From Clostridia bacterium (GTDB lineage Bacteria; Bacillota; Clostridia; Oscillospirales; CAG-272), in contig JAFWWR010000287.1 in the NCBI GenBank assembly GCA_017518025.1, positions 1 to 9,294 on the forward strand: a DNA stretch of 9,294 bases, read 5' to 3'. The position numbers and the translations under genes are program-made. The first letter of the stretch is position 1. Every line of letters begins with the position of its first letter. Under the pieces are notes generated by a model that worked only from the letters and a program-made list of their open reading frames with translations, was not told where the DNA came from and searched no databases. Positions 1 through 5,801 of the stretch are shown here, one piece after another.

Positions 1-15
1 ATATAAGTACCATTC

Positions 16-42
16 CCCGCCCCGTGCCGCGCACGGGGCGGG
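16..42. terminator. GC-rich perfect hairpin, possible terminator of an upstream gene
   Basis: A 12-bp perfect inverted repeat (CCCGCCCCGTGC at 16-27, its complement at 31-42) surrounds a 3-nt CGC loop. The plus-strand tail is only TCTCTC and the minus-strand tail is AATGGTAC, so the U-tract is weak either way. It lies ahead of the promoter of the first gene and probably ends a transcript entering from outside the window. The left arm is partly repeated at 52-60, which permits a second hairpin. Confidence 0.45.
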
Positions 43-80
43 TCTCTCAGCGCCCCGTGCGATTGTTTACAATTTCCCTC

Positions 81-110
81 TTGAAAAAGGGGGGAGATCC
101 GTTATAGAAT
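81..110 (+). promoter_or_regulatory. Candidate sigma-A promoter for the DUF5685 operon
   Basis: TTGAAA at 81-86 is a good -35 box. The -10 is either TATAGA at 103-108 (16-bp spacer) or TAGAAT at 105-110 (18-bp spacer). Transcription would start near 115. A small inverted repeat, GAGT-GATATT-ACTC (121-134), lies in the early leader and could be an operator or short hairpin. The ribosome site before the ATG at 153 is weak (AAGG at 139-142, 10-nt gap). Confidence 0.55.
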
Positions 111-152
111 GGATCACACCGAGTGATATTACTCCGATAAGGTTGGTAACAA

Positions 153-1112
153 ATGTTTGGATACGTCAGGCCGTGTACGGGAGAGCTTAAAGTAAAAGAA
201 TACGACCTGTACCGCGCCGTGTACTGCGGGATCTGCAGATCTCTCGGCGGCGCGGCGGGGTGTCTTGCCCGGCTGACGCTGAGCTACGACTCCGTGTTTC
301 TCGCCTCCCTCCGCTTCCTCGCCGCCGGCACGGCGCCTGAGGTCCGGGAGGGGCGGTGCCCGTTCCATCCCCTGAAAAAAAGGCCCGTCGCGGAGGACTG
401 CGACGAACTCCGGTTCGCCGCCGCCGCCACGGTGATCCTGGCGGACGGCAAAATACGCGACGACGTGAAGGACGAAGGCGGGATGAAAAAGCTCGCCGCA
501 GCCGCCGCGCGGCCCTTCGTCTCCGGAATGGCGAAAAAGGCGGTAAAACGGGGCGGCGACGTCTTCCGCGGGATGAGCGAGGACGTGAAAAAATACGTGG
601 GAGAGCTGTCGGACCTGGAAAAAGACGGCTGCGCTTCGCTGGACGAGACGGCGGAGCGGTTCGGCTCCCTCATGAGCCGCGTCTTCTCCGCCGGGTGCGA
701 GGACGGGGAAAAATCGCGTATCCTTGCCGAGGCGGGGCGGTCCGCGGGCAGATTCGTCTACGCGGCGGACGCCGCCGACGACGTCCTGCGCGACAAAAAG
801 AAGAAAAGATACAATCCCCTGCTCCTCTCATGGGGAGACAGGGCAACGGAAATAATATATGACGGAAAAAAGAAGCGGGAGATCCTCGCCCGGCCGGTGG
901 CCGAGGCGGTGATGACCGCGGCGATGCTCGATCTGCGGCGGCTCCCGCCGGCGGTGGAGCTCCTCTGCGAGGGCGGCGATCCTGGAATCTCCGCCATCGT
1001 GCGCAACACCGTATATCTCGGGATGCCGGACGCCATGAAACGCGCCGTGGGGAACAACACCTCCCCGGATCCCGATAAAGACACATCATTAAAGGAGAGT
1101 GGAACAGTTTGA
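153..1112 (+). CDS. DUF5685 family protein
   Basis: The 319-residue product matches by eye the DUF5685 family of Clostridia, whose function is unknown. Family hallmarks are the N-terminus MFGYVRP, a YCGIC motif (Cys25 and Cys28), CPFHPLKKRP (69-78), an acidic KIRDDVKDE segment (100-108) and DAADDVLRD followed by RYNP (206-222). The two Asp-rich segments are spaced like the metal-binding motifs of all-alpha isoprenoid synthases, but that link is only inference. No signal peptide or obvious membrane segment is seen, so it is probably cytoplasmic. It is the first gene of a three-gene plus-strand unit. Its last four bases (TTGA) overlap the start of the J-domain gene, which implies translational coupling. 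The ATG at 153 is chosen because the conserved family N-terminus begins there. Family assignment is fairly sure; the biochemical role is not known. Confidence 0.85.
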   Translation: MFGYVRPCTGELKVKEYDLYRAVYCGICRSLGGAAGCLARLTLSYDSVFLASLRFLAAGTAPEVREGRCPFHPLKKRPVAEDCDELRFAAAATVILADGKIRDDVKDEGGMKKLAAAAARPFVSGMAKKAVKRGGDVFRGMSEDVKKYVGELSDLEKDGCASLDETAERFGSLMSRVFSAGCEDGEKSRILAEAGRSAGRFVYAADAADDVLRDKKKKRYNPLLLSWGDRATEIIYDGKKKREILARPVAEAVMTAAMLDLRRLPPAVELLCEGGDPGISAIVRNTVYLGMPDAMKRAVGNNTSPDPDKDTSLKESGTV

Positions 1113-1720
1113 CGAAGGACCCGTACACGATCCTCGGCGTTGGCAGAGGAGCGACAGACGAAGACATAAAAAAAGCGTACCGTGAGCTGGCGAGGAAATA
1201 CCACCCCGACAACTACACGGACAGCCCTCTCTCCGATCTTGCCGAGGAGAGGATGAAGGAGATCAACGAGGCCTACGACGCTATCCAGAAGGAACGCGCC
1301 GAGGGCGGCGCGGATCCCGGCAGGTATTCGTCCTATACCTACTCCGGCATCACCTCCTTCGAGGAGGTGCGCCGGCATATCGCCCGGGGTGAGTACTCCG
1401 AGGCGGAACTCATCATCGAATCGACTCCCGCCGGAGACCGAGGCGCCGAATGGAACTACCTCAAGGGGTGTCTGCTGATCCAGCGCGGGTACTACTACGA
1501 CGCCCAGTCGTACATCGAGACGGCGTGCTATCTCGACCCGGAAAACAGAGAATATCAGGAAGCGAAGAACAACCTTCGCGCTCAGGCGAACTCCTACGGC
1601 GGCGACTTCAGACGCTCCGCAGGAGGGGGTACCGGCGACTTCGACTGCTGCAACTTCTGCGCCGCCATGATGTGCGCCGACGCGTGCTGCGACTGCTGCG
1701 GCGGACGGGGCTGCTGCTGA
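1109..1720 (+). CDS. J-domain protein with TPR-like middle and Cys-rich C-terminal tail
   Basis: The product has 203 residues. Residues 4-62 form a DnaJ J-domain: DPYTILGV, helix II KKAYRELARKYHPD with the catalytic HPD at 32-34, and a helix III/IV region ending EINEAYDAIQ. The J-domain stimulates DnaK-type ATPases. Residues 84-156 look like helical TPR repeats (GEYSEAE, YLKGCLLIQRGYYYDA, ACYLDPEN). A Gly-rich linker leads to residues 180-203, which contain ten cysteines in pairs and CxxC-like spacings. There is no DnaJ-type zinc finger or C-terminal substrate domain, so this is not the housekeeping DnaJ. The start is TTG at 1109: it is preceded by AAAGGAG (1091-1097) and overlaps the DUF5685 stop as TTGA. 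The tail probably binds metal or forms disulfides (inference). Coupling to DUF5685 suggests a shared function. Confidence 0.88.
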   Translation: MTKDPYTILGVGRGATDEDIKKAYRELARKYHPDNYTDSPLSDLAEERMKEINEAYDAIQKERAEGGADPGRYSSYTYSGITSFEEVRRHIARGEYSEAELIIESTPAGDRGAEWNYLKGCLLIQRGYYYDAQSYIETACYLDPENREYQEAKNNLRAQANSYGGDFRRSAGGGTGDFDCCNFCAAMMCADACCDCCGGRGCC

Positions 1721-1738
1721 CGGCAAGCCATTGAAAAA

Positions 1739-2269
1739 ATGAAACGCTCCGATATAAAAAAACTGACCCTGTCGGCCGTCTGCGCGGGGCTCTCGACGGT
1801 GATCCTCTATCTCGGGTATCTTTCCGGGGTGCTCGATCTCAGCGCCATCGCCCTGTGCAGTCTTGTGACACTTATGCTGCGGCACGAGACGGGACGGCGC
1901 TTCGCCGCTGTCTCGGCGGCGGCGTGCACGGTGCTGTCGCTGCTGATCCTGCCGAACAAGCTCATGGTTCTGGGATACGGCGCCCTGGCGGGAGCTTACC
2001 CCATCCTGAGGGAGTTTATGCCGAAGAAGCCCGCCCTGTCGTGGATCGTCAAATTCGTGACCGGCGCGGCGGTCACCGCGGCGTACCTGCTTCTCATCAG
2101 ATTCGTGTTCACCGCCTCGGGCTCCGACGTCAGCGGATTCATGTACCCGGTCTTCGCCGTTCTCGGGATCGTGATGTTCATCATCTTCGACCTGTTCCTC
2201 GGCGTGATCTCGCGATACTACGTCACGCGGCTCAGGCCGCGCCTCCGGATCGACAGATTTCTGAAATAA
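1739..2269 (+). CDS. Small polytopic membrane protein of unknown function
   Basis: The product has 176 residues and about five hydrophobic segments (roughly residues 8-28, 33-47, 53-71, 102-124 and 134-158). It starts with a basic MKRSDIKKLT and ends with an Arg-rich cytoplasmic-looking tail (RLRPRLRIDRFLK). LPNKLMVLGYGALAGAYPIL and similar stretches resemble uncharacterised Clostridial membrane proteins, and the general look recalls ECF-transporter S components. No substrate motif can be named. The ATG at 1739 is the only sensible start, because the nearby in-frame alternatives hit stops. No clear Shine-Dalgarno sequence precedes it, so translation may depend on coupling to the J-domain gene that ends 18 nt upstream. 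A strong terminator follows 4 nt after the stop codon. The gene is real by codon pattern and hydrophobicity; its function is unknown. Confidence 0.75.
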   Translation: MKRSDIKKLTLSAVCAGLSTVILYLGYLSGVLDLSAIALCSLVTLMLRHETGRRFAAVSAAACTVLSLLILPNKLMVLGYGALAGAYPILREFMPKKPALSWIVKFVTGAAVTAAYLLLIRFVFTASGSDVSGFMYPVFAVLGIVMFIIFDLFLGVISRYYVTRLRPRLRIDRFLK

Positions 2270-2273
2270 AAGA

Positions 2274-2299
2274 CCTGCCGCGGCATAAGCCGCGGCAGG
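2274..2299. terminator. Bidirectional intrinsic terminator between convergent genes
   Basis: An 11-bp perfect stem (CCTGCCGCGGC 2274-2284, complement 2289-2299) has an ATAA tetraloop. On the plus strand it is followed by CGCATTTTATA. On the minus strand it is followed by TCTTTTATTTC. It sits between the plus-strand membrane-protein gene, which ends at 2269, and the minus-strand rubredoxin gene, which ends at 2319, and can terminate both. Confidence 0.9.
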
Positions 2300-2318
2300 C
2301 GCATTTTATAAGGTCCAG

Positions 2319-2483
2319 TTACTCTGCGATATCAGATTCAAAGTCTTCTTTACCGACTCCGCATTCGGGGCAGGTGAAGTCGTCCGGCAGATCCTCCCAC
2401 AACGTTCCCGGTTCGATACCGTTGTCCGGATCGCCCTTGTCTTCATCATACGTGTATCCGCATATCGAACAGACGTATCTCAT
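2319..2483 (-). CDS. Rubredoxin
   Basis: This short gene encodes 54 residues starting MRYVCSICGYTYDED. It has both rubredoxin iron knuckles, CSICG (Cys5, Cys8) and CPECG (Cys38, Cys41). Between them is the family signature GDPDNGIEPGT plus DLPDDFTCPECGVGK. Four cysteines bind a single iron, and the protein carries one electron in the cytoplasm, typically to oxygen- or peroxide-reducing enzymes in anaerobes. The length is that of a normal single-domain rubredoxin and nothing is missing. The ATG at 2483 is preceded by GGGAGG (SD, about 2497-2502) at a good distance. It has its own promoter (2543-2571) and shares the 2274-2299 terminator, so it is probably monocistronic. It lies just downstream of the feo operon on the same strand, which fits an iron and redox theme. 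Confidence 0.96.
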   Translation of the reverse strand: MRYVCSICGYTYDEDKGDPDNGIEPGTLWEDLPDDFTCPECGVGKEDFESDIAE

Positions 2484-2514
2484 GGTAAAACCTTTCCTCC
2501 CTTTGGGTTTTGTA

Positions 2515-2571
2515 TTTCGCCCCGATAACCCGGGGCGAAATTATTGTATCATATATAAACATACTTTGCAA
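2515..2571 (-). promoter_or_regulatory. Rubredoxin promoter with palindrome at the start site
   Basis: On the minus strand, TTGCAA (2566-2571) and TACAAT (2543-2548) are separated by exactly 17 bp, a good sigma-A pair. Just downstream is a 9-bp perfect inverted repeat, TTTCGCCCC (2515-2523) and GGGGCGAAA (2532-2540), with an 8-bp spacer. The predicted transcription start (about 2536) falls inside the repeat. This suits a DNA operator better than an RNA hairpin, because the transcript would lack part of the first arm. Confidence 0.7.
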
Positions 2572-2694
2572 CAGTTTTTTTGCCCGGGGCGTTTTTTTCG
2601 GGAGGAGAGCGCAACTTTCCCCCGTTTTCCGGGGGGAAAAGCGAGGTAATGTCCGGCGCCGGAGACCTGCGCCGCCGACGCCGGACCGGAGGTG
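2572..2694. other. Non-coding stretch with GC-rich inverted repeats between the feo operon and rubredoxin
   Basis: No convincing gene is seen here. Two inverted repeats are visible. GTCCGGCG (2651-2658) pairs with CGCCGGAC (2679-2686) around a 20-nt loop. TTTCCCCC (2616-2623) pairs with GGGGGAAA (2632-2639). The first is followed on the minus strand by ATTACCTCGCTTTT and may weakly terminate the feo transcript. Neither has a proper U-tract. Confidence 0.45.
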
Positions 2695-2862
2695 TCATTT
2701 CCCGCCGTGGCAGGAGGAGCAGTACGGGCAGGAAGAGCATCAGCCGCCGCAGGATCTTTTCTTATTCTTCCTCACGACGGAGACGGCCGCGAGGATGAGG
2801 ACCGCCGCCAGGATTGCAACCGTCACAACGGTGACCCAGTTGTTCTGGATCCAGGTCAGCAT
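2695..2862 (-). CDS. FeoB-associated Cys-rich membrane protein, interrupted by an in-frame TGA (possible selenoprotein or readthrough)
   Basis: The ATG at 2862 has an excellent ribosome site (AAAGGAG, 2871-2877, 8-nt gap) and lies 21 nt after feoB. Codons 1-40 encode a short N-terminus, one membrane helix (about residues 9-30, WVTVVTVAILAAVLILAAVS), a basic stretch RKNKKR and SCGG. Codon 41 is TGA (2740-2742). The same frame then continues CSSCPYCSSCHGGK and stops at TGA (2695-2697), 55 codons in all. This architecture (one helix, basic patch, CGGxCxxC tail) is that of the small FeoB-associated Cys-rich proteins encoded after feoB in many Clostridia, which are presumed to handle iron at the FeoB exit. 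The family tail therefore lies beyond the TGA. Either the TGA is decoded (selenocysteine or readthrough), or the gene is truncated by mutation or sequence error. If not decoded, the product is only 40 residues with one cysteine. Confidence 0.75.
2699..2734 (-). other. Hairpin 6 nt after the in-frame TGA, weak SECIS-like candidate
   Basis: On the minus strand TTCCTGCC (2734-2727) pairs with GGCGGGAA (2706-2699), 8 bp with one G-U. After a bulged C, two more pairs (GT with AC) extend the stem, leaving a loop of about 15 nt. The position after the TGA is within the usual bacterial SECIS range. The large loop lacks the typical G among its first two bases, so support is weak. The Cys/Gly-rich coding sequence could form this by chance. 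Confidence 0.2.
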
Positions 2863-2883
2863 ACCGGATACTCCTTTCTATGA

Positions 2884-5436
2884 TCATTTCACGTTGACTT
2901 CGGTGGTGAGCTTGTCCGATTCCTTGTATTTCTTGAAGAAGATCATGTAGACGGACAGAGCGAGGAACGCTACGGAGAGCACGAGGCAGATCACGTTGAG
3001 CACCGGGCCGTCGCCGGAGGCGAGCCGGCCGGTGAACAGATTGCCGAACTGGTTTATCGCCATTGCAACCAGGTACGCGAAGCCGCACTGATATCCTATG
3101 GCGAACCAGGTCCAGCCTCTGTTGTTCATCTCACGCCTGATGGCGCCGATCGCCGCAAAGCACGGCGCGCAGAGAAGGTTGAACGCCATGAAGGAGAAGC
3201 CGACGATGCCGGAACCGCCGAAGGCGGCCGAGATCCCCTTCCAGTTGCCGAACAGGATGCCCATGGTGCCGACGATGTTCTCTTTCGCCACAAGGCCTGT
3301 GACGGACGCCACCGCCGCCTGCCAGTTGGAGGCGCCCCAGCCGAGGGGAGCAAAGATCCAGGAGATCGCGCGGCCTACGTGCGCCAGGATGGAGTGGTCA
3401 AGCTGAGTATCCTCCAGCATCCGGAATCCGCCGTCGATCCATCCGAAGAAGGAAGTGAACCAAACCACGACCGTGGACAGAAGGATGATGGTGCCCGCCT
3501 TCTTGATGAAGGACCAGCCGCGCTCCCAGGTGGAACGCAGTACGTTGCCGACCGTAGGCAGGTGATACGCCGGGAGCTCCATTACGAAGGGCGCGGGCTC
3601 GCCTGCAAACCTCTTCGTCTTTTTGAGCATCACTCCGGAGACGATGATCGCCGCCATGCCCATGAAGTACGCCGACACGGCGATCCAGGGCGATCCGCCG
3701 AAGAACGCTCCGGCGATCATGGCGATGAACGGGAGCTTCGCTCCGCAGGGGATGAAGGTGGTGGTCATGATCGTCATACGGCGGTCGCGCTCGTTCTCGA
3801 TGGTGCGCGACGCCATGATGCCGGGGATGCCGCATCCGGTGCCCACAAGCATAGGTATGAAGGACTTGCCGGAGAGGCCGAACCGGCGGAATATTCTGTC
3901 AAGGACGAAGGCGATACGGGCCATGTAGCCGCATCCCTCGAGGATGGCGAGAAGCAGGAACAGGACGAGCATCTGAGGAACGAATCCCAGCACCGCCCCG
4001 ACGCCCGCGACGATCCCGTCCATTATAAGTCCGTAGAGCCAGTCGGGGACTCTCGGGTTGCCCTCTCCGTCGAGAAGGGCCTTATCGAGGAGAGCCGGTA
4101 TGCCGGGGACCCACACGCCGTCGTCGGCGGGGTCGGGTTCGTCGAATCCGTTTTTCTCGAAGTACTCCACCGCGTCGGTGAAAGACATGGCGTTGACTTC
4201 TTCCTCATCCGCGTCCTCCGGGACGTTGTCGAAATAAACTTTGATCTCAGATTCTTCAAGAGTCTCTTCGTCTTCCACGACGAACGGGACGTACGTCTCA
4301 TCCGTGGAGAACGCCTTGGCGGTTGCTATCGCCGCGTCTCCGTCAAAATCGTCGGCTTCGGGGTCGAACTCGAATCCGTCTTCCTCATCGAGTTCTGCAA
4401 ACGCGGCGAACGCATTGGTCGCCGCCTCGTAGTCGCCCGCCTTTTCCTCGTAAGCCGAGGTGCCGATGCCGAACAGATGATACCCGTCGCCGAACAGACA
4501 GTCGTTCGCCCAGTCGGTGGCGGCGGCGCCGAAGCCCACCATGGCGATCCAGTAAACGAGGAACATGATCACCGCGAAAATGGGAAGTCCGAGAAAACGG
4601 TTGGTGACCACCCTGTCTATCTTATCGGAAGTCGAAAGCTTGCCTTTGTTTTTCTTTTTCAGTACCGCGCCGATAATGGACGCTATGTAAACGTATCTTT
4701 CGTTGGTAATGATGGATTCCGCGTCGTCGTCCAGCTCCCGCTCCGCCGCCGCGATATCGTCCTCGATGTGACTCTTCACGTCCCCGGGGATATCGAGAGC
4801 TTCCAGGACCTTTTCGTCTCGCTCAAAGATCTTGACCGCGTACCACCTCTGCTGGTCCTCGGGGAGATCGTGGACTACCGCCTCCTCGATGTGAGCCAGA
4901 GCGTGCTCCACCGGGCCGGAGAAGGTGTGCTGCGGGACCGTCTTTCCGCCCTTTGCCGCCTCTACCGCAGCGGCGGCCGCCTCGTCGACGCCGGTGCCCT
5001 TCAGAGCGGAGATCTCGACGACCTTGCAGCCGAGCTGGCGGGAAAGTTCCCCGACGTTTATCACGTCGCCGCTCTTCTTCACAACGTCGACCATATTGAT
5101 CGCCACGACGACGGGGATGCCGAGCTCGGTAAGCTGAGTCGTCAGGTACAGATTCCTCTCCAGGTTGGTGCCGTCCACGATGTTGAGTATCGCGTCCGGC
5201 TTCTCCTCGATGAGGTATTTTCTCGCCACCACTTCTTCCAGAGTATAGGGCGAGAGCGAGTATATGCCCGGCAGGTCGGTCACTATGACGCCGTCGTATT
5301 TTTTGAGTTTTCCTTCCTTCTTCTCCACGGTGACTCCGGGCCAGTTGCCGACGAACTGATTAGATCCCGTGAGCGCGTTGAACAGGGTCGTCTTGCCGCT
5401 GTTCGGGTTGCCCGCAAGGGCGATACGCAGATCCAT
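2884..5436 (-). CDS. feoB: Ferrous iron transport protein B (FeoB) with a large acidic extracytoplasmic insertion
   Basis: The 850-residue product imports Fe2+ across the inner membrane. The N-terminal G-domain has G1 GNPNSGKT (9-16), a G2 region GNWPGVTVEKKEG with the switch Thr36, G3 DLPG (54-57), G4 NMVD (114-117) and G5 SALKG (143-147). A helical linker (about 175-260) leads to the first membrane helix near 282-304. The FeoB core follows from about 466, with LVGTGCGIPGIMASRTIENE (531-550) and CAPCFAAIGAI (756-766) as membrane-gate motifs. Between helix 1 and the core lies an unusual segment of about 150 residues. Residues 330-440 hold 40 Asp/Glu against 4 Lys and no Arg. The loop should face outside. 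Length exceeds E. coli FeoB (773) because of this insert. The gene lies 119 nt after the second feoA, with the Cys-rich protein gene 21 nt downstream. ATG at 5436 follows AAGGAAGGG. Confidence 0.97.
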   Translation of the reverse strand: MDLRIALAGNPNSGKTTLFNALTGSNQFVGNWPGVTVEKKEGKLKKYDGVIVTDLPGIYSLSPYTLEEVVARKYLIEEKPDAILNIVDGTNLERNLYLTTQLTELGIPVVVAINMVDVVKKSGDVINVGELSRQLGCKVVEISALKGTGVDEAAAAAVEAAKGGKTVPQHTFSGPVEHALAHIEEAVVHDLPEDQQRWYAVKIFERDEKVLEALDIPGDVKSHIEDDIAAAERELDDDAESIITNERYVYIASIIGAVLKKKNKGKLSTSDKIDRVVTNRFLGLPIFAVIMFLVYWIAMVGFGAAATDWANDCLFGDGYHLFGIGTSAYEEKAGDYEAATNAFAAFAELDEEDGFEFDPEADDFDGDAAIATAKAFSTDETYVPFVVEDEETLEESEIKVYFDNVPEDADEEEVNAMSFTDAVEYFEKNGFDEPDPADDGVWVPGIPALLDKALLDGEGNPRVPDWLYGLIMDGIVAGVGAVLGFVPQMLVLFLLLAILEGCGYMARIAFVLDRIFRRFGLSGKSFIPMLVGTGCGIPGIMASRTIENERDRRMTIMTTTFIPCGAKLPFIAMIAGAFFGGSPWIAVSAYFMGMAAIIVSGVMLKKTKRFAGEPAPFVMELPAYHLPTVGNVLRSTWERGWSFIKKAGTIILLSTVVVWFTSFFGWIDGGFRMLEDTQLDHSILAHVGRAISWIFAPLGWGASNWQAAVASVTGLVAKENIVGTMGILFGNWKGISAAFGGSGIVGFSFMAFNLLCAPCFAAIGAIRREMNNRGWTWFAIGYQCGFAYLVAMAINQFGNLFTGRLASGDGPVLNVICLVLSVAFLALSVYMIFFKKYKESDKLTTEVNVK

Positions 5437-5494
5437 TTCCTTTTTCCCTTCCTTTTCTGATATGGTCGGACGTCACATTTTTATGACGAACCGC

Positions 5495-5512
5495 AGTTAG
5501 TTATTACTAACC
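5495..5512. promoter_or_regulatory. Second copy of the feo operator-like palindrome
   Basis: GTTAGT (5496-5501), four bases TATT, then ACTAAC (5506-5511) form a palindrome identical in arms and spacing to the one below the feoA promoter. Both copies are followed by CATGA on the plus strand. It lies in the feoA-feoB gap, so it may control an internal feoB promoter. Only weak -35/-10 candidates are visible around it. Confidence 0.6.
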
Positions 5513-5526
5513 CATGATCCTTGAAA

Positions 5527-5547
5527 CGCGGGGGTCGCACCCCCGCG
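5527..5547 (-). terminator. Strong hairpin between the second feoA and feoB
   Basis: A 9-bp perfect GC-rich stem (CGCGGGGGT 5527-5535, ACCCCCGCG 5539-5547) has a 3-nt loop and begins 9 nt after the second feoA stop. On the minus strand only TTTCAAGG follows, so it is at best a leaky terminator. It could also protect the feoA mRNA 3' end and so set different FeoA and FeoB levels. Confidence 0.5.
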
Positions 5548-5555
5548 GCAACGGA

Positions 5556-5777
5556 CTATTCTACCTCGATCATCTCGGCGTCGGCTTTCCTGATGGAAAG
5601 CTCGTAACCTCTGACGGTGAGCTCCACCGGGTCGCCGAGAGGCGCCACCTTGCGGACGTAGATCTCAACGCCCTTCGTGATGCCCATGTCCATGATGCGG
5701 CGCTTGACGGCTCCCTCTCCGTGGAGCTTCACCACACGGACCGTTTCTCCGATCTTCACTTCTCTCAACGTTTTCAT
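5556..5777 (-). CDS. feoA: FeoA family protein (second copy)
   Basis: This 73-residue protein has the SH3-like FeoA fold signature. It shows MKTLREVKIGETVRVVKLHG, then RRIMDMGITKGVEIYVRKVAPLGDPVEL read as consecutive segments, and the terminal strand YELSIRKADAEMIEV. FeoA proteins are small cytoplasmic partners of FeoB that modulate its activity through SH3-like contacts. The PLGDPVE element marks this as the canonical FeoA type, unlike the shorter loop in the upstream paralogue. The start ATG at 5777 is preceded by AAAGGAG (5787-5793) with a 9-nt gap. It follows the first feoA by 24 nt and precedes feoB, so the three are almost certainly co-transcribed, though a hairpin and an operator copy lie before feoB. 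Confidence 0.95.
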   Translation of the reverse strand: MKTLREVKIGETVRVVKLHGEGAVKRRIMDMGITKGVEIYVRKVAPLGDPVELTVRGYELSIRKADAEMIEVE

Positions 5778-5801
5778 CCCGAAAATCTCCTTTCAGCGCC
5801 C

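Noticed and set aside
758..1885. 375-codon open frame on the minus strand
   Set aside because: Antisense to DUF5685, the J-domain gene and the membrane protein gene, all of which show family or membrane patterns on the plus strand.
2549..2740. 63-codon minus frame starting at the ATG that overlaps the in-frame TGA (TGATG)
   Set aside because: It could suggest termination-reinitiation, but the product is Arg/Pro-rich after a short hydrophobic start and matches nothing, while the frame through the TGA gives the expected Cys-rich tail.
2695..2862. Genetic code with TGA as a sense codon
   Set aside because: TGA ends the DUF5685, J-domain, first feoA and feoB genes at the lengths expected, so general reassignment is not supported.
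3379..5460. Long 693-codon open frame on the plus strand
   Set aside because: It is antisense to feoB, which has every family motif. Its product has no recognisable family and a composition (many His, Arg, Asp) typical of the reverse of a GC-rich gene.
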